From: Polyangiaceae bacterium
Lineage (GTDB): Bacteria; Myxococcota; Polyangia; Polyangiales; Polyangiaceae
DNA length: 22,716 bases
Reading direction: 5' to 3'
NCBI GenBank assembly: GCA_025936205.1
Contig: JAICTU010000091.1
Location: 1 to 22,716 of the forward strand
The notes beneath the pieces were generated by a model. The model was given only the letters and a program-made list of their open reading frames with translations, ran no database searches and had not been told where the DNA came from. A program made the position numbers and the translations under genes. Of the stretch, positions 1 to 7,124 are shown one piece after another (within the stretch, counting starts at the first letter, position 1; every line of letters begins with the position of its first letter).

Positions 1-179
1 CCGATCCGGACGCTGGCGTCAGCCCCGAGGTAATCCGGGTTGCGATCATCGATCGAGCACGCGCTCCACACGGAGCCCGCCCCGAAGATCGACAAGACGG
101 CGAGAACGGCGCCCCGTACGCTCAGCGCGCGCTGCCGCTCGGGACGTGATGTAGCCACACGAGATTCGCGACGCACCAT
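1..179 (-). CDS. Putative lipoprotein, N-terminal part only (runs off left edge)
   Basis: An open minus-strand frame enters from the left edge and encodes about 59 residues. It has a basic N-terminus (MVRRESR...), a hydrophobic stretch (about residues 23-40, GAVLAVLSIFGAGSVWSA), then Cys41 followed by SIDDRNPDYLGADAS. This is the layout of a lipoprotein signal followed by an acidic, flexible mature N-terminus. The lipobox (VWSAC) is imperfect because Trp sits at -3. An alternative in-frame ATG lies at 194. Neither start has a strong Shine-Dalgarno sequence, and the shorter one was chosen because its n-region is already long. It is divergent from the esterase gene at 409. The function cannot be read because the mature domain lies outside the window. 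Confidence 0.6.
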   Translation of the reverse strand, partial: MVRRESRVATSRPERQRALSVRGAVLAVLSIFGAGSVWSACSIDDRNPDYLGADASVRI

Positions 180-323
180 AGGCGAGCGCAACATAACATG
201 AGCGCCCACTCCACCCATCACGCAGCTGGACACCGGAAGCGACCTCGCTGTCGCACCGCAGATCGCGAACGGCGGGCGCTGGAGATTTGAGACTCAAAAA
301 CGCATCTCTCGAGACGCAAATTC

Positions 324-343
324 AGCTTGTTGAACCACAAGCT
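324..343. promoter_or_regulatory. Perfect inverted repeat upstream of the first esterase gene
   Basis: AGCTTGT-TGAACC-ACAAGCT has perfect 7-bp arms around a 6-nt spacer. It lies 66 nt before the esterase ATG, in the gap between divergent genes. It could be a repressor operator or an RNA hairpin in the leader. No regulator for it is identified. Confidence 0.4.
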
Positions 344-364
344 CGTCGTTGCCGGCTCAATCCG

Positions 365-387
365 GGGCGCCTTGACTCATGGCGCCC
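365..387 (+). other. Leader hairpin just upstream of the first esterase gene
   Basis: GGGCGCC and GGCGCCC are perfect 7-nt arms around the 9-nt loop TTGACTCAT. The hairpin ends 21 nt before the ATG at 409. If it lies within the transcript it would form a strong GC stem close to the start site, which itself has no convincing Shine-Dalgarno sequence. A role in translation or attenuation is inference only. Confidence 0.35.
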
Positions 388-408
388 TGAACCAGCAAGC
401 TGAGCCCC

Positions 409-1419
409 ATGAGACGGTGCATGCTCTCGTTGAGCCTGGTGTTTGCGGTGGGTGCGTGCTCCAGCGGCAGCTCGGATTCGCCAGTGACCAGCACTGCCGC
501 TCCTGCGACCCCGGCAACGCCTTCAGCTGACCCCGCAACGCCACCAGCGACAGACGAGGCGATGCCCGGTGGAGCGCCCACGCCAACGCCCAACGGCTCC
601 GCGGAGGCTCCGCCCATGAACGTCGATCTGCGCCAGCCCGGAGCGGACCCGGTCGTTGAAGCGCCCAGCGGACCAACTCCCGCGGCCGCGGGCGCTCCGG
701 CGCCGAGCGCCGGCTGCAGCTCGACGCAGCAGGCCGCGAGCGGTCGCTTCACCATCGACGTTGCGGGAAGCCCGCGCGACTACATCCTGGCCTTGCCGCA
801 AAGCTACGACCCGACGCGGCCCTATCGGCTCATCTTCACCTGGCACCCCGGCGGTGGCACGGCCCAGCAGACCGCCAACAACTACTACGGCCTGCGGCAG
901 CTGGCTCAGGACTCGGCCATCTTCGTTTCCCCCGAAGGCATCGACAATGGCTGGGCCAACACGGGCGGTCGCGACATCGCATTTCTCGACGCGATGCTCG
1001 ATCGCTTCCAAGGTGAGCTCTGCATCGACCAGACGCGCATCTTCTCCACCGGCTTCAGCTATGGCGGCATGATGTCGTACGCCATCGGCTGTGGCCGAGC
1101 TGACGTATTCCGCGCCATCGCTCCCATGTCCGGCGCGCTCTACAGCGGCTGCGAGAACGGCGACACGCCCATCGCGATGTTCGGCTTTCACGGTACGACC
1201 GATACGGTGGTGCCGATCGCAAACGGTGTCCGTGCACGGGACGTCATCGCCGGGCGCAATGGCTGCCAGCCGCAAGCCATGGCCGTCGAGGCGGACGGCT
1301 GCCTCAGCTTCCAGGGCTGCTCCGAAGGACATCCGGTGACGTGGTGTGAGTTCAACGGCGGCCACATGCCGGCGCCTCAATCGGCGCCGCGCATCTGGAG
1401 CTTCTTCTCCCAGTTCTGA
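409..1419 (+). CDS. CE1/LpqC-type (feruloyl or acetyl xylan) esterase lipoprotein
   Basis: A 336-residue secreted alpha/beta hydrolase. The N-terminus MRRCMLSLSLVFAVGAC carries a lipobox (VGAC, Cys17), so the protein is probably anchored in the outer membrane. Residues 18-100 form an Ala/Pro/Thr-rich linker. The catalytic domain follows, starting near GRFTIDVAGSPRDYILALP. The nucleophile elbow is GFSYGG (Ser217). The catalytic His is probably His319 in FNGGHMPAP, and the acid is probably the Asp in GTTDTVV. The CysGlu...TWCEF stretch resembles the poly(3-hydroxybutyrate) depolymerase/LpqC/feruloyl esterase group, which cleaves feruloyl or acetyl esters on xylan. The neighbouring GH3 and GH10 genes support hemicellulose as the target, but a polyester depolymerase cannot be excluded. 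An alternative start is the ATG at 421. Confidence 0.85.
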   Translation: MRRCMLSLSLVFAVGACSSGSSDSPVTSTAAPATPATPSADPATPPATDEAMPGGAPTPTPNGSAEAPPMNVDLRQPGADPVVEAPSGPTPAAAGAPAPSAGCSSTQQAASGRFTIDVAGSPRDYILALPQSYDPTRPYRLIFTWHPGGGTAQQTANNYYGLRQLAQDSAIFVSPEGIDNGWANTGGRDIAFLDAMLDRFQGELCIDQTRIFSTGFSYGGMMSYAIGCGRADVFRAIAPMSGALYSGCENGDTPIAMFGFHGTTDTVVPIANGVRARDVIAGRNGCQPQAMAVEADGCLSFQGCSEGHPVTWCEFNGGHMPAPQSAPRIWSFFSQF

Positions 1420-1424
1420 TCAGC

Positions 1425-1442
1425 AGTGCGTTCGGCCGCACT
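1425..1442. terminator. Candidate bidirectional terminator between convergent genes
   Basis: AGTGCG-TTCGGC-CGCACT is a perfect 6-bp stem in the 22-nt space between two convergent stop codons. It reaches the first base of the GH3 stop. There is no T-tract on either strand, so a factor-independent mechanism is uncertain. Confidence 0.4.
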
Positions 1443-4090
1443 CAGTGCTCGCTGGCGGGCAGTGCCGCCTTTACGAAGGGCACACTGCCGAACGGCTGTC
1501 CACCGCCCACGCTGACGTCGACGGCGGCTCTGGGCAAGTCCTCCGTGGCGAGCGCGAAGCTCAGCTGGCGGCTCTCGCCCGCGCGCAGGTGGATGCGCTG
1601 GAAGGCGCGCAAACTGCGGATCGGGGCGTCCGGCTCGCGCCCGCCCTCGACGTAGATTTGCACGACCTCATCGCCGTCGCGCTGAGAGGTGTTCTTCACC
1701 GTCGCGCGCAAGTCGGCGCCCTTGGGCGTGCGCTTCGCCGCCAGATCCGAGTAGGCAAAGGAGGAGTAGCTGAGGCCGAAGCCGAATGGGTACCAGGGCT
1801 CGCCTTTGAAGTAGCGGTAGGTGCGGCCTCGCATGGCGTAATCGCTGAACGCAGGCAGCTGCTCCACCCCGGCGTAGAAGGTCACGGGCAGGCGCCCTGC
1901 GGGGTTGTTGATGCCCGCCAGCGTCTCCGCCAGAGCCGTGCCAGCTTCCTCGCCGCCGTACCATGCCTGCAACACTGCCGCCGCGCCTTTCGTTGCAGAG
2001 TTCGAGGTCACGGCGCTGCCGCTGGTCAGGACGACGACCACCGGCTTGCCGGTGGCGACCGCCGCCGCGAGGAGTTGTTCCTGTGGAGCGGGTAACTCCA
2101 GGCTCGTGCGGTCGCCGCCGAGGAAGCCGGGGATATTCACTCCGCGCATTTCCTCACCCTCCAGCTCGGAGCTCAGGCCTACGCAGACAATCGCAACATC
2201 GGAGTCCTTCACCAGCGCCTCGGCCTCCGCCAACGCGGCGCCGGCAGGCGGCAGCCAGCGCAGTTGCAGCGTTCCGCCGGAGCCCGGCTGCCGGTACTCG
2301 ATGCGCAGGTTGTACTTTCGGCCGCGCTCCAGCTTGACACGAGCGCGCCGAGCATCGCGACGTGGTGGCGGCGGCGGCGCCAGGCCCGAGGTCATCTGGG
2401 TCGTTGGAGCATCGCCAGCTCCGAGCGCGAGCTCCTTGTCATCGAGGAACAAACGCACGGTCGCGGTGCGGTTCCACATGCCGGTGCGCGGGGCTATCTC
2501 GTACTCGCCGGTTGCGGACGGCGACAGCGCCATGGTCCAGCGCAGCGAGTACCTCTCACTGCCAACCGCTGCCAGCACGGCGGGGTCCTCCATGCCCAGC
2601 TCGAAGTAAGGCCGCGGCTCGCTGCGCCGCAGCTTCGGCTCGCCTTTCAGGTCGGGGTTGTCGAAGTACTCCGCCAGCACTCCATTCCCTCCGCCCTTCG
2701 GCAGCGTCAGCAAGGACGAGGGGACCAACGCAGCAGTGCTCCCCGTGTAGGTAGCGCCGAGCGCGTAGCGGACACGCGCCGCCTTGAACTGCCGCTCCAG
2801 ACCTTCGAACGGCGTGACCTGCCGGGACGAGATGCCGTGATAATTGCCGAGCAGCGCGATCGGGTCGTCCGCGGAGGGGCCGACGACCGCAATTTTTCGC
2901 ACCGAGGCACTCAACGGCAGCACGCCCGCTGTGTTCTTCAGCAGCACGATCGCCTTGCGCTCCGCCTCGCGTGCCACCTGCCGGTGCGCCGCCGAGTCAT
3001 TCTCGCTGATCGCGATCTTCGAGTACGGGACACGCTCGGGCGAATCGAACATGCCCAGCCGGAAGCGTGCCACGAACAGCCGCTGCAGCGCGCGATTGAG
3101 CTCGGCTTCCGTGATGTGTCCCGCCTTCACCTCCTCGACCAGCGACGCGTACTCGTTGCCGCAGGTCAAATCCGTCCCCGCTTTGACGGCTGCCACCGCG
3201 GCGGCACCCGGGCTTTGCGTGTATTTGTGATTCTGGAAGATGTCTCCCACCGCACCGCAGTCGCTGACCACATACCCCTGGAAGCCCCAGCTTTCGCGCA
3301 AGCGCTTCTGGAGCAGGTCGGCGCTGGCGCAGCCCGGGAGCCCATTGACGGCGTTGTAAACACACATGACGGAAGCGGCCTTGCCCTCCACCACGGCCGC
3401 GCGAAAGGCCGCCAGGTAGGTGCTCACCAGGTCGGACTCGCTCACCTTTGCGTCAAACTCATGCCGCTCGGGCTCAGGCCCGCTGTGCACGGCGTAATGC
3501 TTGGGCGTGGCGACGACTTTCAGGTAGCGCGCATCCTTTCCCTGCATGCCGGTCACGAACGCGACAGCCATGCGCCCGGTGAGAAATGGATCCTCACCAT
3601 ACGTCTCCTGTCCGCGCCCCCAGCGCGGATCGCGGAAAATGTTGATGTTAGGCGACCAGTAGGTGAGCCCCGCCGTTCGCCCTGGCAGCGTCGCCTGCAA
3701 GGGTGGACCGGAGGCGGGTCGTCTCAATGCGTCGTTGTACTTGGCGCGCGCCTCCGTGGAGATGATGTCCGCCACGCGATACATCAGCTCCGTGTCCCAG
3801 GTTGCGGCGAGGCCGATCGCCTGCGGAAAGACTGTAGCCCGCCCTTGTGCCACACCGTGCAACGCCTCGTTCCACCAGTTGTAGGCCGGCACTCCCAGGC
3901 GCGAAATGGCCGGTGCCGTGCTTTGCATCTGCAGCACCTTCTCGTCGAGCGTCATGCGCGCCACGAGGTCAGCAGCTCTCTGCCCGGGCGTGAGGCTCGG
4001 ATCCAGGTAGGGTGGAACCGCGGGCGTCTCGGCGTGCGCCGAGACGCTGCTCGCGAGGATCGAGGCGATCACGAATTGTCGAAGCTTCAC
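1442..4090 (-). CDS. GH3 beta-xylosidase/beta-glucosidase with PA14 insert
   Basis: An 882-residue secreted glycoside hydrolase family 3 enzyme. A Sec signal (MKLRQFVIASILASSVSAHA, likely cut after residue 20) precedes the TIM-barrel domain. Family motifs include NWWNEALHGVA (71-81), KHYAVHSGPEPERHEFDA (197-214) and the nucleophile motif VVSDCGAVGDIF (Asp277). The second alpha/beta domain starts near residue 380 (KAIVLLKN). It is interrupted by a PA14 module at about 470-635 (from VLAEYFDNPDL to RWLPPA), which typically shapes the oligosaccharide site. A fibronectin III-like domain closes the protein. The N-terminal motifs are those of bacterial beta-xylosidase-type GH3 enzymes, so release of xylose from xylo-oligosaccharides is the likely role; beta-glucosidase or arabinosidase activity remains possible. 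The start is GTG, preceded by GGGAG 8 nt upstream. It is convergent with the esterase at 409. Confidence 0.93.
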   Translation of the reverse strand: MKLRQFVIASILASSVSAHAETPAVPPYLDPSLTPGQRAADLVARMTLDEKVLQMQSTAPAISRLGVPAYNWWNEALHGVAQGRATVFPQAIGLAATWDTELMYRVADIISTEARAKYNDALRRPASGPPLQATLPGRTAGLTYWSPNINIFRDPRWGRGQETYGEDPFLTGRMAVAFVTGMQGKDARYLKVVATPKHYAVHSGPEPERHEFDAKVSESDLVSTYLAAFRAAVVEGKAASVMCVYNAVNGLPGCASADLLQKRLRESWGFQGYVVSDCGAVGDIFQNHKYTQSPGAAAVAAVKAGTDLTCGNEYASLVEEVKAGHITEAELNRALQRLFVARFRLGMFDSPERVPYSKIAISENDSAAHRQVAREAERKAIVLLKNTAGVLPLSASVRKIAVVGPSADDPIALLGNYHGISSRQVTPFEGLERQFKAARVRYALGATYTGSTAALVPSSLLTLPKGGGNGVLAEYFDNPDLKGEPKLRRSEPRPYFELGMEDPAVLAAVGSERYSLRWTMALSPSATGEYEIAPRTGMWNRTATVRLFLDDKELALGAGDAPTTQMTSGLAPPPPPRRDARRARVKLERGRKYNLRIEYRQPGSGGTLQLRWLPPAGAALAEAEALVKDSDVAIVCVGLSSELEGEEMRGVNIPGFLGGDRTSLELPAPQEQLLAAAVATGKPVVVVLTSGSAVTSNSATKGAAAVLQAWYGGEEAGTALAETLAGINNPAGRLPVTFYAGVEQLPAFSDYAMRGRTYRYFKGEPWYPFGFGLSYSSFAYSDLAAKRTPKGADLRATVKNTSQRDGDEVVQIYVEGGREPDAPIRSLRAFQRIHLRAGESRQLSFALATEDLPRAAVDVSVGGGQPFGSVPFVKAALPASEH

Positions 4091-4106
4091 GCGCGCGGCT
4101 CCCTTT

Positions 4107-4129
4107 CAGACCGAATCCTGCCCGGTCTG
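4107..4129 (-). promoter_or_regulatory. Inverted repeat in the leader of the GH3 gene
   Basis: CAGACCG and CGGTCTG are perfect 7-bp arms around a 9-nt loop. The element begins 17 nt upstream of the GH3 GTG start, next to its Shine-Dalgarno sequence. It could be an operator or a leader hairpin. The 7-bp arm/9-nt loop geometry matches the element at 365-387, although the sequences differ. Confidence 0.35.
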
Positions 4130-4357
4130 TTCCGGAGATAGATCCGCCCGCCACAAGGCGTAAACCAAAGACCGCACGTGCGGGATGACAACGGACGCAA
4201 ACGCGTACACTCGATGACGCAATCGCCTCCCCGATGCGCCTGGCACAGCCACTCTGCAGCTCGGCGCTCACCGTGCGGAGCGCCGGTTCTGAGGCTGTGC
4301 GGCAGCCGGCTCAGCACGAGCTTCGGGCTCGCTCTGGGTCGGTGCCGCCTGCCCTGC

Positions 4358-5521
4358 CTACTGCGTCATCAGGCTGTTTCGCTGAACCGTGACGCGGCCA
4401 TCGGTGCACAGTGTGCAGTCCTCCCCGAAGAAGAACTTGCGGTTCGCCTCATCGTTCATCAGGTGCACCCTGAACCAGGCGGTGAACGCGAAGAAGTCGG
4501 GACCTTTGCTGCCGTTCTGACCCAGCCAGCTGCCATGGTCGGCGGCCAGATTGTTCATGAACATCGCAGGTTGATCGGTCACGGCGTTGAAGGTATTCGC
4601 CACGCTGTCACACGACACGACGGTGTCTTGCCCGCCGCAGATGAGCAGCGCCGGGGTGTGGAGCCCCGTGAGCGGCCTGGTACCGGAAACGGTGGCGATC
4701 GCGCTCAGGCGTGGATCTGCAGCTGCGATACACGTCGATGCTCCGCCCTCGGAGTGACCCAGCGCGCCGATGTGGGCGGTGTCGAGGTGGTGGAAGTACG
4801 GGCTCGTGGAATCTTCAGCTTGCTCCAGCAGCCAGTTCAAGCCGGTGATCGTCGGCAGCGGCTCACCGCGCGAAGTCGTGGTGCTGAGTGAGGCGATCAC
4901 CACGAAGCCATGCGAAGCGAGCTGATTGATCAGCCCAGGATAGGTGCCGCACCAGGTGTTGGTCGCGGGGTCCACGATGCATTCCGGCGGGTGCTGCTCG
5001 GGATTGTCTCCGTGCCCATTCGCCCACACCAAGATGGGGTGGCAAAAGCCGCTGCTGTCGAGATTGCTCGGCCGATACACGTTGAAGCGCTGTTGCACAT
5101 CCCCGTAGACCGGATCCGGGAGAAACCCCGCCAGGGGACCGACGTTCTTGTCGACCGCCACCTGGAACGGTCCCGCGCTCGTGGGGTCGGCGGTGGGCCA
5201 GGCTTGGCCGACGCAGCCACTCGGCACGACACCCTGCGGGCCGCCGGGCATGGCCAGGCCCATGACGGACTGCACCTCGCTCGACGGCGCTGCCGTGCCG
5301 GTCGGCGTGGTCGCGGTATTGGCTCCGTCGGAAGGCCCTTCTGCCGGAGCGCCAGCGGCGGGCGCAGCCGAAGCGGGTGAGGTCTGCTGCATGACGCTGG
5401 AAGGCGAGTCGCTCGAACAGGCACTGAGTGCGAGCGGTAACGCAATGCCGACGAGGCGATGAGCAGATGCCCTCGGTCGTCGGGTGCTGGGAGCAAGGCT
5501 CGAGGTCCGTCGAATCTTCAT
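4358..5521 (-). CDS. Chlorophyllase/cutinase-like alpha/beta hydrolase lipoprotein
   Basis: A 387-residue protein from the ATG at 5521, chosen because AGGTGA lies 6 nt upstream and a basic region plus lipobox LSAC (Cys35) follow; the frame is open further upstream without a signal. A Pro/Ala/Ser/Thr-rich linker spans about 36-100. The hydrolase domain then has an oxyanion-type stretch NGHGDN (169-173), a nucleophile elbow GHSEGG (Ser257), an acid in GGQDTVV (Asp299) and a catalytic His in ADHGSW (His329). Paired cysteines in the C-terminal tail (CTLCTDGR) probably form a disulfide. The fold is that of the chlorophyllase/cutinase/PETase-like esterases. An acetyl- or feruloyl-esterase role on xylan is inferred from the neighbouring genes, since the substrate cannot be read from the sequence. 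It is in line with the GH3 gene, 267 nt downstream of this one. Confidence 0.8.
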   Translation of the reverse strand: MKIRRTSSLAPSTRRPRASAHRLVGIALPLALSACSSDSPSSVMQQTSPASAAPAAGAPAEGPSDGANTATTPTGTAAPSSEVQSVMGLAMPGGPQGVVPSGCVGQAWPTADPTSAGPFQVAVDKNVGPLAGFLPDPVYGDVQQRFNVYRPSNLDSSGFCHPILVWANGHGDNPEQHPPECIVDPATNTWCGTYPGLINQLASHGFVVIASLSTTTSRGEPLPTITGLNWLLEQAEDSTSPYFHHLDTAHIGALGHSEGGASTCIAAADPRLSAIATVSGTRPLTGLHTPALLICGGQDTVVSCDSVANTFNAVTDQPAMFMNNLAADHGSWLGQNGSKGPDFFAFTAWFRVHLMNDEANRKFFFGEDCTLCTDGRVTVQRNSLMTQ

Positions 5522-5835
5522 GTGATCACCTTTCGATCGCGGGCGAGTCGAAGACGCACCCTCGCTGCGGGATGCGCTTTGAGCGGATGAATCCGAGCAT
5601 CCCAGGCGGAACGCCACCCGCGACTGGCGTCCCACCAGCGAAAGGCCCGTGCGAATTGGCAGCGAGCCTGGAAACGATTCCAGCACGCTAAAGGATCATC
5701 CCGTCACTAGCAATGGATAGGCGCGCTGGTGCCGCAGAGTGGTGCGCGGCGTGTGAGTTTCGGTCAGCGAAAGGGTTGAATTGCGTCTGCAGCGATGCGG
5801 CGATCGGAGCTGCGTTGCTCGCGAGAAGCTGCTGC
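5522..5835. other. 314-nt intergenic gap between two esterase genes
   Basis: No credible coding frame was found. Small open frames here have no Shine-Dalgarno sequence and no recognisable motifs. The gap holds the leader and Shine-Dalgarno sequence of the hydrolase gene at 5521 and the LacI-like palindrome at 5668-5683. A hairpin overlaps the stop of the upstream esterase. The gap probably contains the promoter for the two downstream minus-strand genes. Confidence 0.5.
5668..5683. promoter_or_regulatory. LacI-family-like operator palindrome
   Basis: CTGGAAACGATTCCAG is a 16-bp palindrome with 14 of 16 positions symmetric and a central CG. This is the usual layout of LacI/GalR-family operators, which control many sugar-utilisation loci. 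It lies 147 nt upstream of the hydrolase gene that starts at 5521. No LacI-type gene is in the window. The assignment rests on form only. Confidence 0.45.
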
Positions 5836-5845
5836 TCAGGAGCAG
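5832..5845 (-). terminator. Hairpin overlapping an esterase stop codon
   Basis: CTGCTC-AG-GAGCAG is a perfect 6-bp inverted repeat that includes the TGA of the minus-strand esterase gene. There is no T-tract. It could be a terminator-like or 3'-end-stabilising hairpin, or chance. Confidence 0.25.
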
Positions 5846-6903
5846 TTCGGCTGAAAGCAAAGATGCTGACTGAAGAACGGCAGCACGTGATTCTGAAAGC
5901 GATCGGCAACCTTGCTGGTGTGCGTGCCCGGATAGACTTCGAAGCTGTTGGCGACGTGATATTCGTCCAGCGCACTGTGCAGCTTCGCGCTGTCCTCGCG
6001 CAGCCGATCTTCGTCGCCGACGTCGATGGCGATCCCCTTGTAGCGGCGCAAGTTACCCACGTACTGGTCGATGAACGCGAGCGCCGCGTTCGCAGTCCAT
6101 TTCGCCAAGACCTCGGGCCGCTCCTTGCCTGCTTCCGTCGGCAGATCGAGGAACAGCGGGGGCTTGTTGGGATTGGGCGACCATGCGGCTGCGGCTGCGA
6201 GCTGGCCCCGCGCGGTGAACGGCACCTTGGCCAGATCTGCGCGCGTCTTGACGGACTCGAGCAGCGCTGCGGCCTCGGGAGTGAACGACCTCGGCGACAT
6301 ACCACCGGGGCTCATGATGTACAGGCTGCCAAAGACATCCGCATGCTTCATGCCAATGCGCGTGGCGCCGTAGCCGCCCATCGAATGCCCGGCGAGGCCA
6401 CGGCTCAGCCGCTGGGGCAGAGTGCGGTAGTGCGCATCGACGTATGCCACGAGATCGCGAGCGATGAACTGTTCGAAGTCTCCCGTCGTGACGGAACTCG
6501 AATACATCGAGCCGTCGTGCAGCGTCTTCGAGTCCGGCAGCACGACGATCATCTCTTTGGCGCCGCGAGCAAACGCGCCCTCGATGGTCTGCGGGACGTG
6601 AATTTCACCCGTCCATTGCTCGGCGCCGATGAAGAAACCGTGCAGCGCATAGACCACAGGGTAGCGACGTGACTTCTCCTTCTCGTAGCTCGGAGGCAGG
6701 AACACGATCACGTCGCGGTCGACCGCGTTGCCTTCGAGGTTCCCCTCGAGCGCCTTGCCATGGACCTTGATGCGCTCGACCTCCAGCGGCTTCGCGCCGG
6801 GCACCACCTGCGGCGTATCCGTCTGCACCTGAGCTCCGAGGGAGATCGGGAGAGCAACCACCATTGAAAACGCCAGCCAGGCAGAGACCCTCGTCCTCTT
6901 CAT
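5836..6903 (-). CDS. Secreted esterase D / CE1 feruloyl esterase-like enzyme
   Basis: A 355-residue protein from the ATG at 6903, chosen because GGAGGATATCG directly precedes it; the open frame extends 20 codons further without a signal. The signal peptide MKRTRVSAWLAFSMVVALPISLGA is probably cut before Gln25, giving a periplasmic or secreted enzyme. The fold markers are VIVFLPPSYEKEKSRRYPVVY (split at 65-85), ALHG (86-89) and the nucleophile elbow AGHSMGG (Ser174). An acid is likely within VGDEDR, and a His near the C-terminus lies in PGTHTSKV. These are typical of the esterase D superfamily (CE1 feruloyl/acetyl xylan esterases, antigen 85-like). The context favours removal of ferulate or acetate from xylan. 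It is divergent from the GH10 gene and could be co-transcribed with the two downstream genes, although the gaps are long. Confidence 0.85.
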   Translation of the reverse strand: MKRTRVSAWLAFSMVVALPISLGAQVQTDTPQVVPGAKPLEVERIKVHGKALEGNLEGNAVDRDVIVFLPPSYEKEKSRRYPVVYALHGFFIGAEQWTGEIHVPQTIEGAFARGAKEMIVVLPDSKTLHDGSMYSSSVTTGDFEQFIARDLVAYVDAHYRTLPQRLSRGLAGHSMGGYGATRIGMKHADVFGSLYIMSPGGMSPRSFTPEAAALLESVKTRADLAKVPFTARGQLAAAAAWSPNPNKPPLFLDLPTEAGKERPEVLAKWTANAALAFIDQYVGNLRRYKGIAIDVGDEDRLREDSAKLHSALDEYHVANSFEVYPGTHTSKVADRFQNHVLPFFSQHLCFQPNCS

Positions 6904-7051
6904 CGAGATATCCTCCGCTCTGCACGCTACGCGAGGACTCGTGCGGACTGCAAAGGAGTCCAAGCTCGTGTTGATTTGCGTGGTGCAGGCAGCGGCTTTG
7001 CGTCATCAGGAGGGCTCACAGCGGCCTTGCGCACCCCAGTTCACCTCCAGC

Positions 7052-7065
7052 CTGCAAGATTGCAG
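7052..7065. promoter_or_regulatory. Palindrome in the divergent esterase/GH10 promoter region
   Basis: CTGCAA-GA-TTGCAG has perfect 6-bp arms. It lies 60 nt before the GH10 ATG and 149 nt before the divergent esterase start. It is flanked by a wider CCCCAG (7034-7039) / CTGGGG (7070-7075) inverted repeat. The CTG(C/G)AA half-site resembles that of the element at 5668-5683, though the spacing differs by 2 nt. Confidence 0.4.
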
Positions 7066-7124
7066 AGCCCTGGGGAGAAGCGGCGCCTCTCCCGAGCGCT
7101 CACGTTCGCCGTCACAGTGTCGCA

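Noticed and set aside
46..297. 83-codon minus-strand frame near the left edge
   Set aside because: It overlaps the lipoprotein frame (1-179) in another register and lacks a signal, motif or ribosome-binding site.
2264..4141. 625-codon plus-strand open frame opposite the GH3 gene
   Set aside because: It is antisense to a clear GH3 enzyme with intact motifs. Its composition (Arg/His/Gln/Leu-rich) is that of a GC-driven shadow, with no domain.
4150..4350. Small GC-rich stems after the hydrolase stop (for example CGAGC/GCTCG)
   Set aside because: The stems are only 5 bp and are as expected by chance in this composition.
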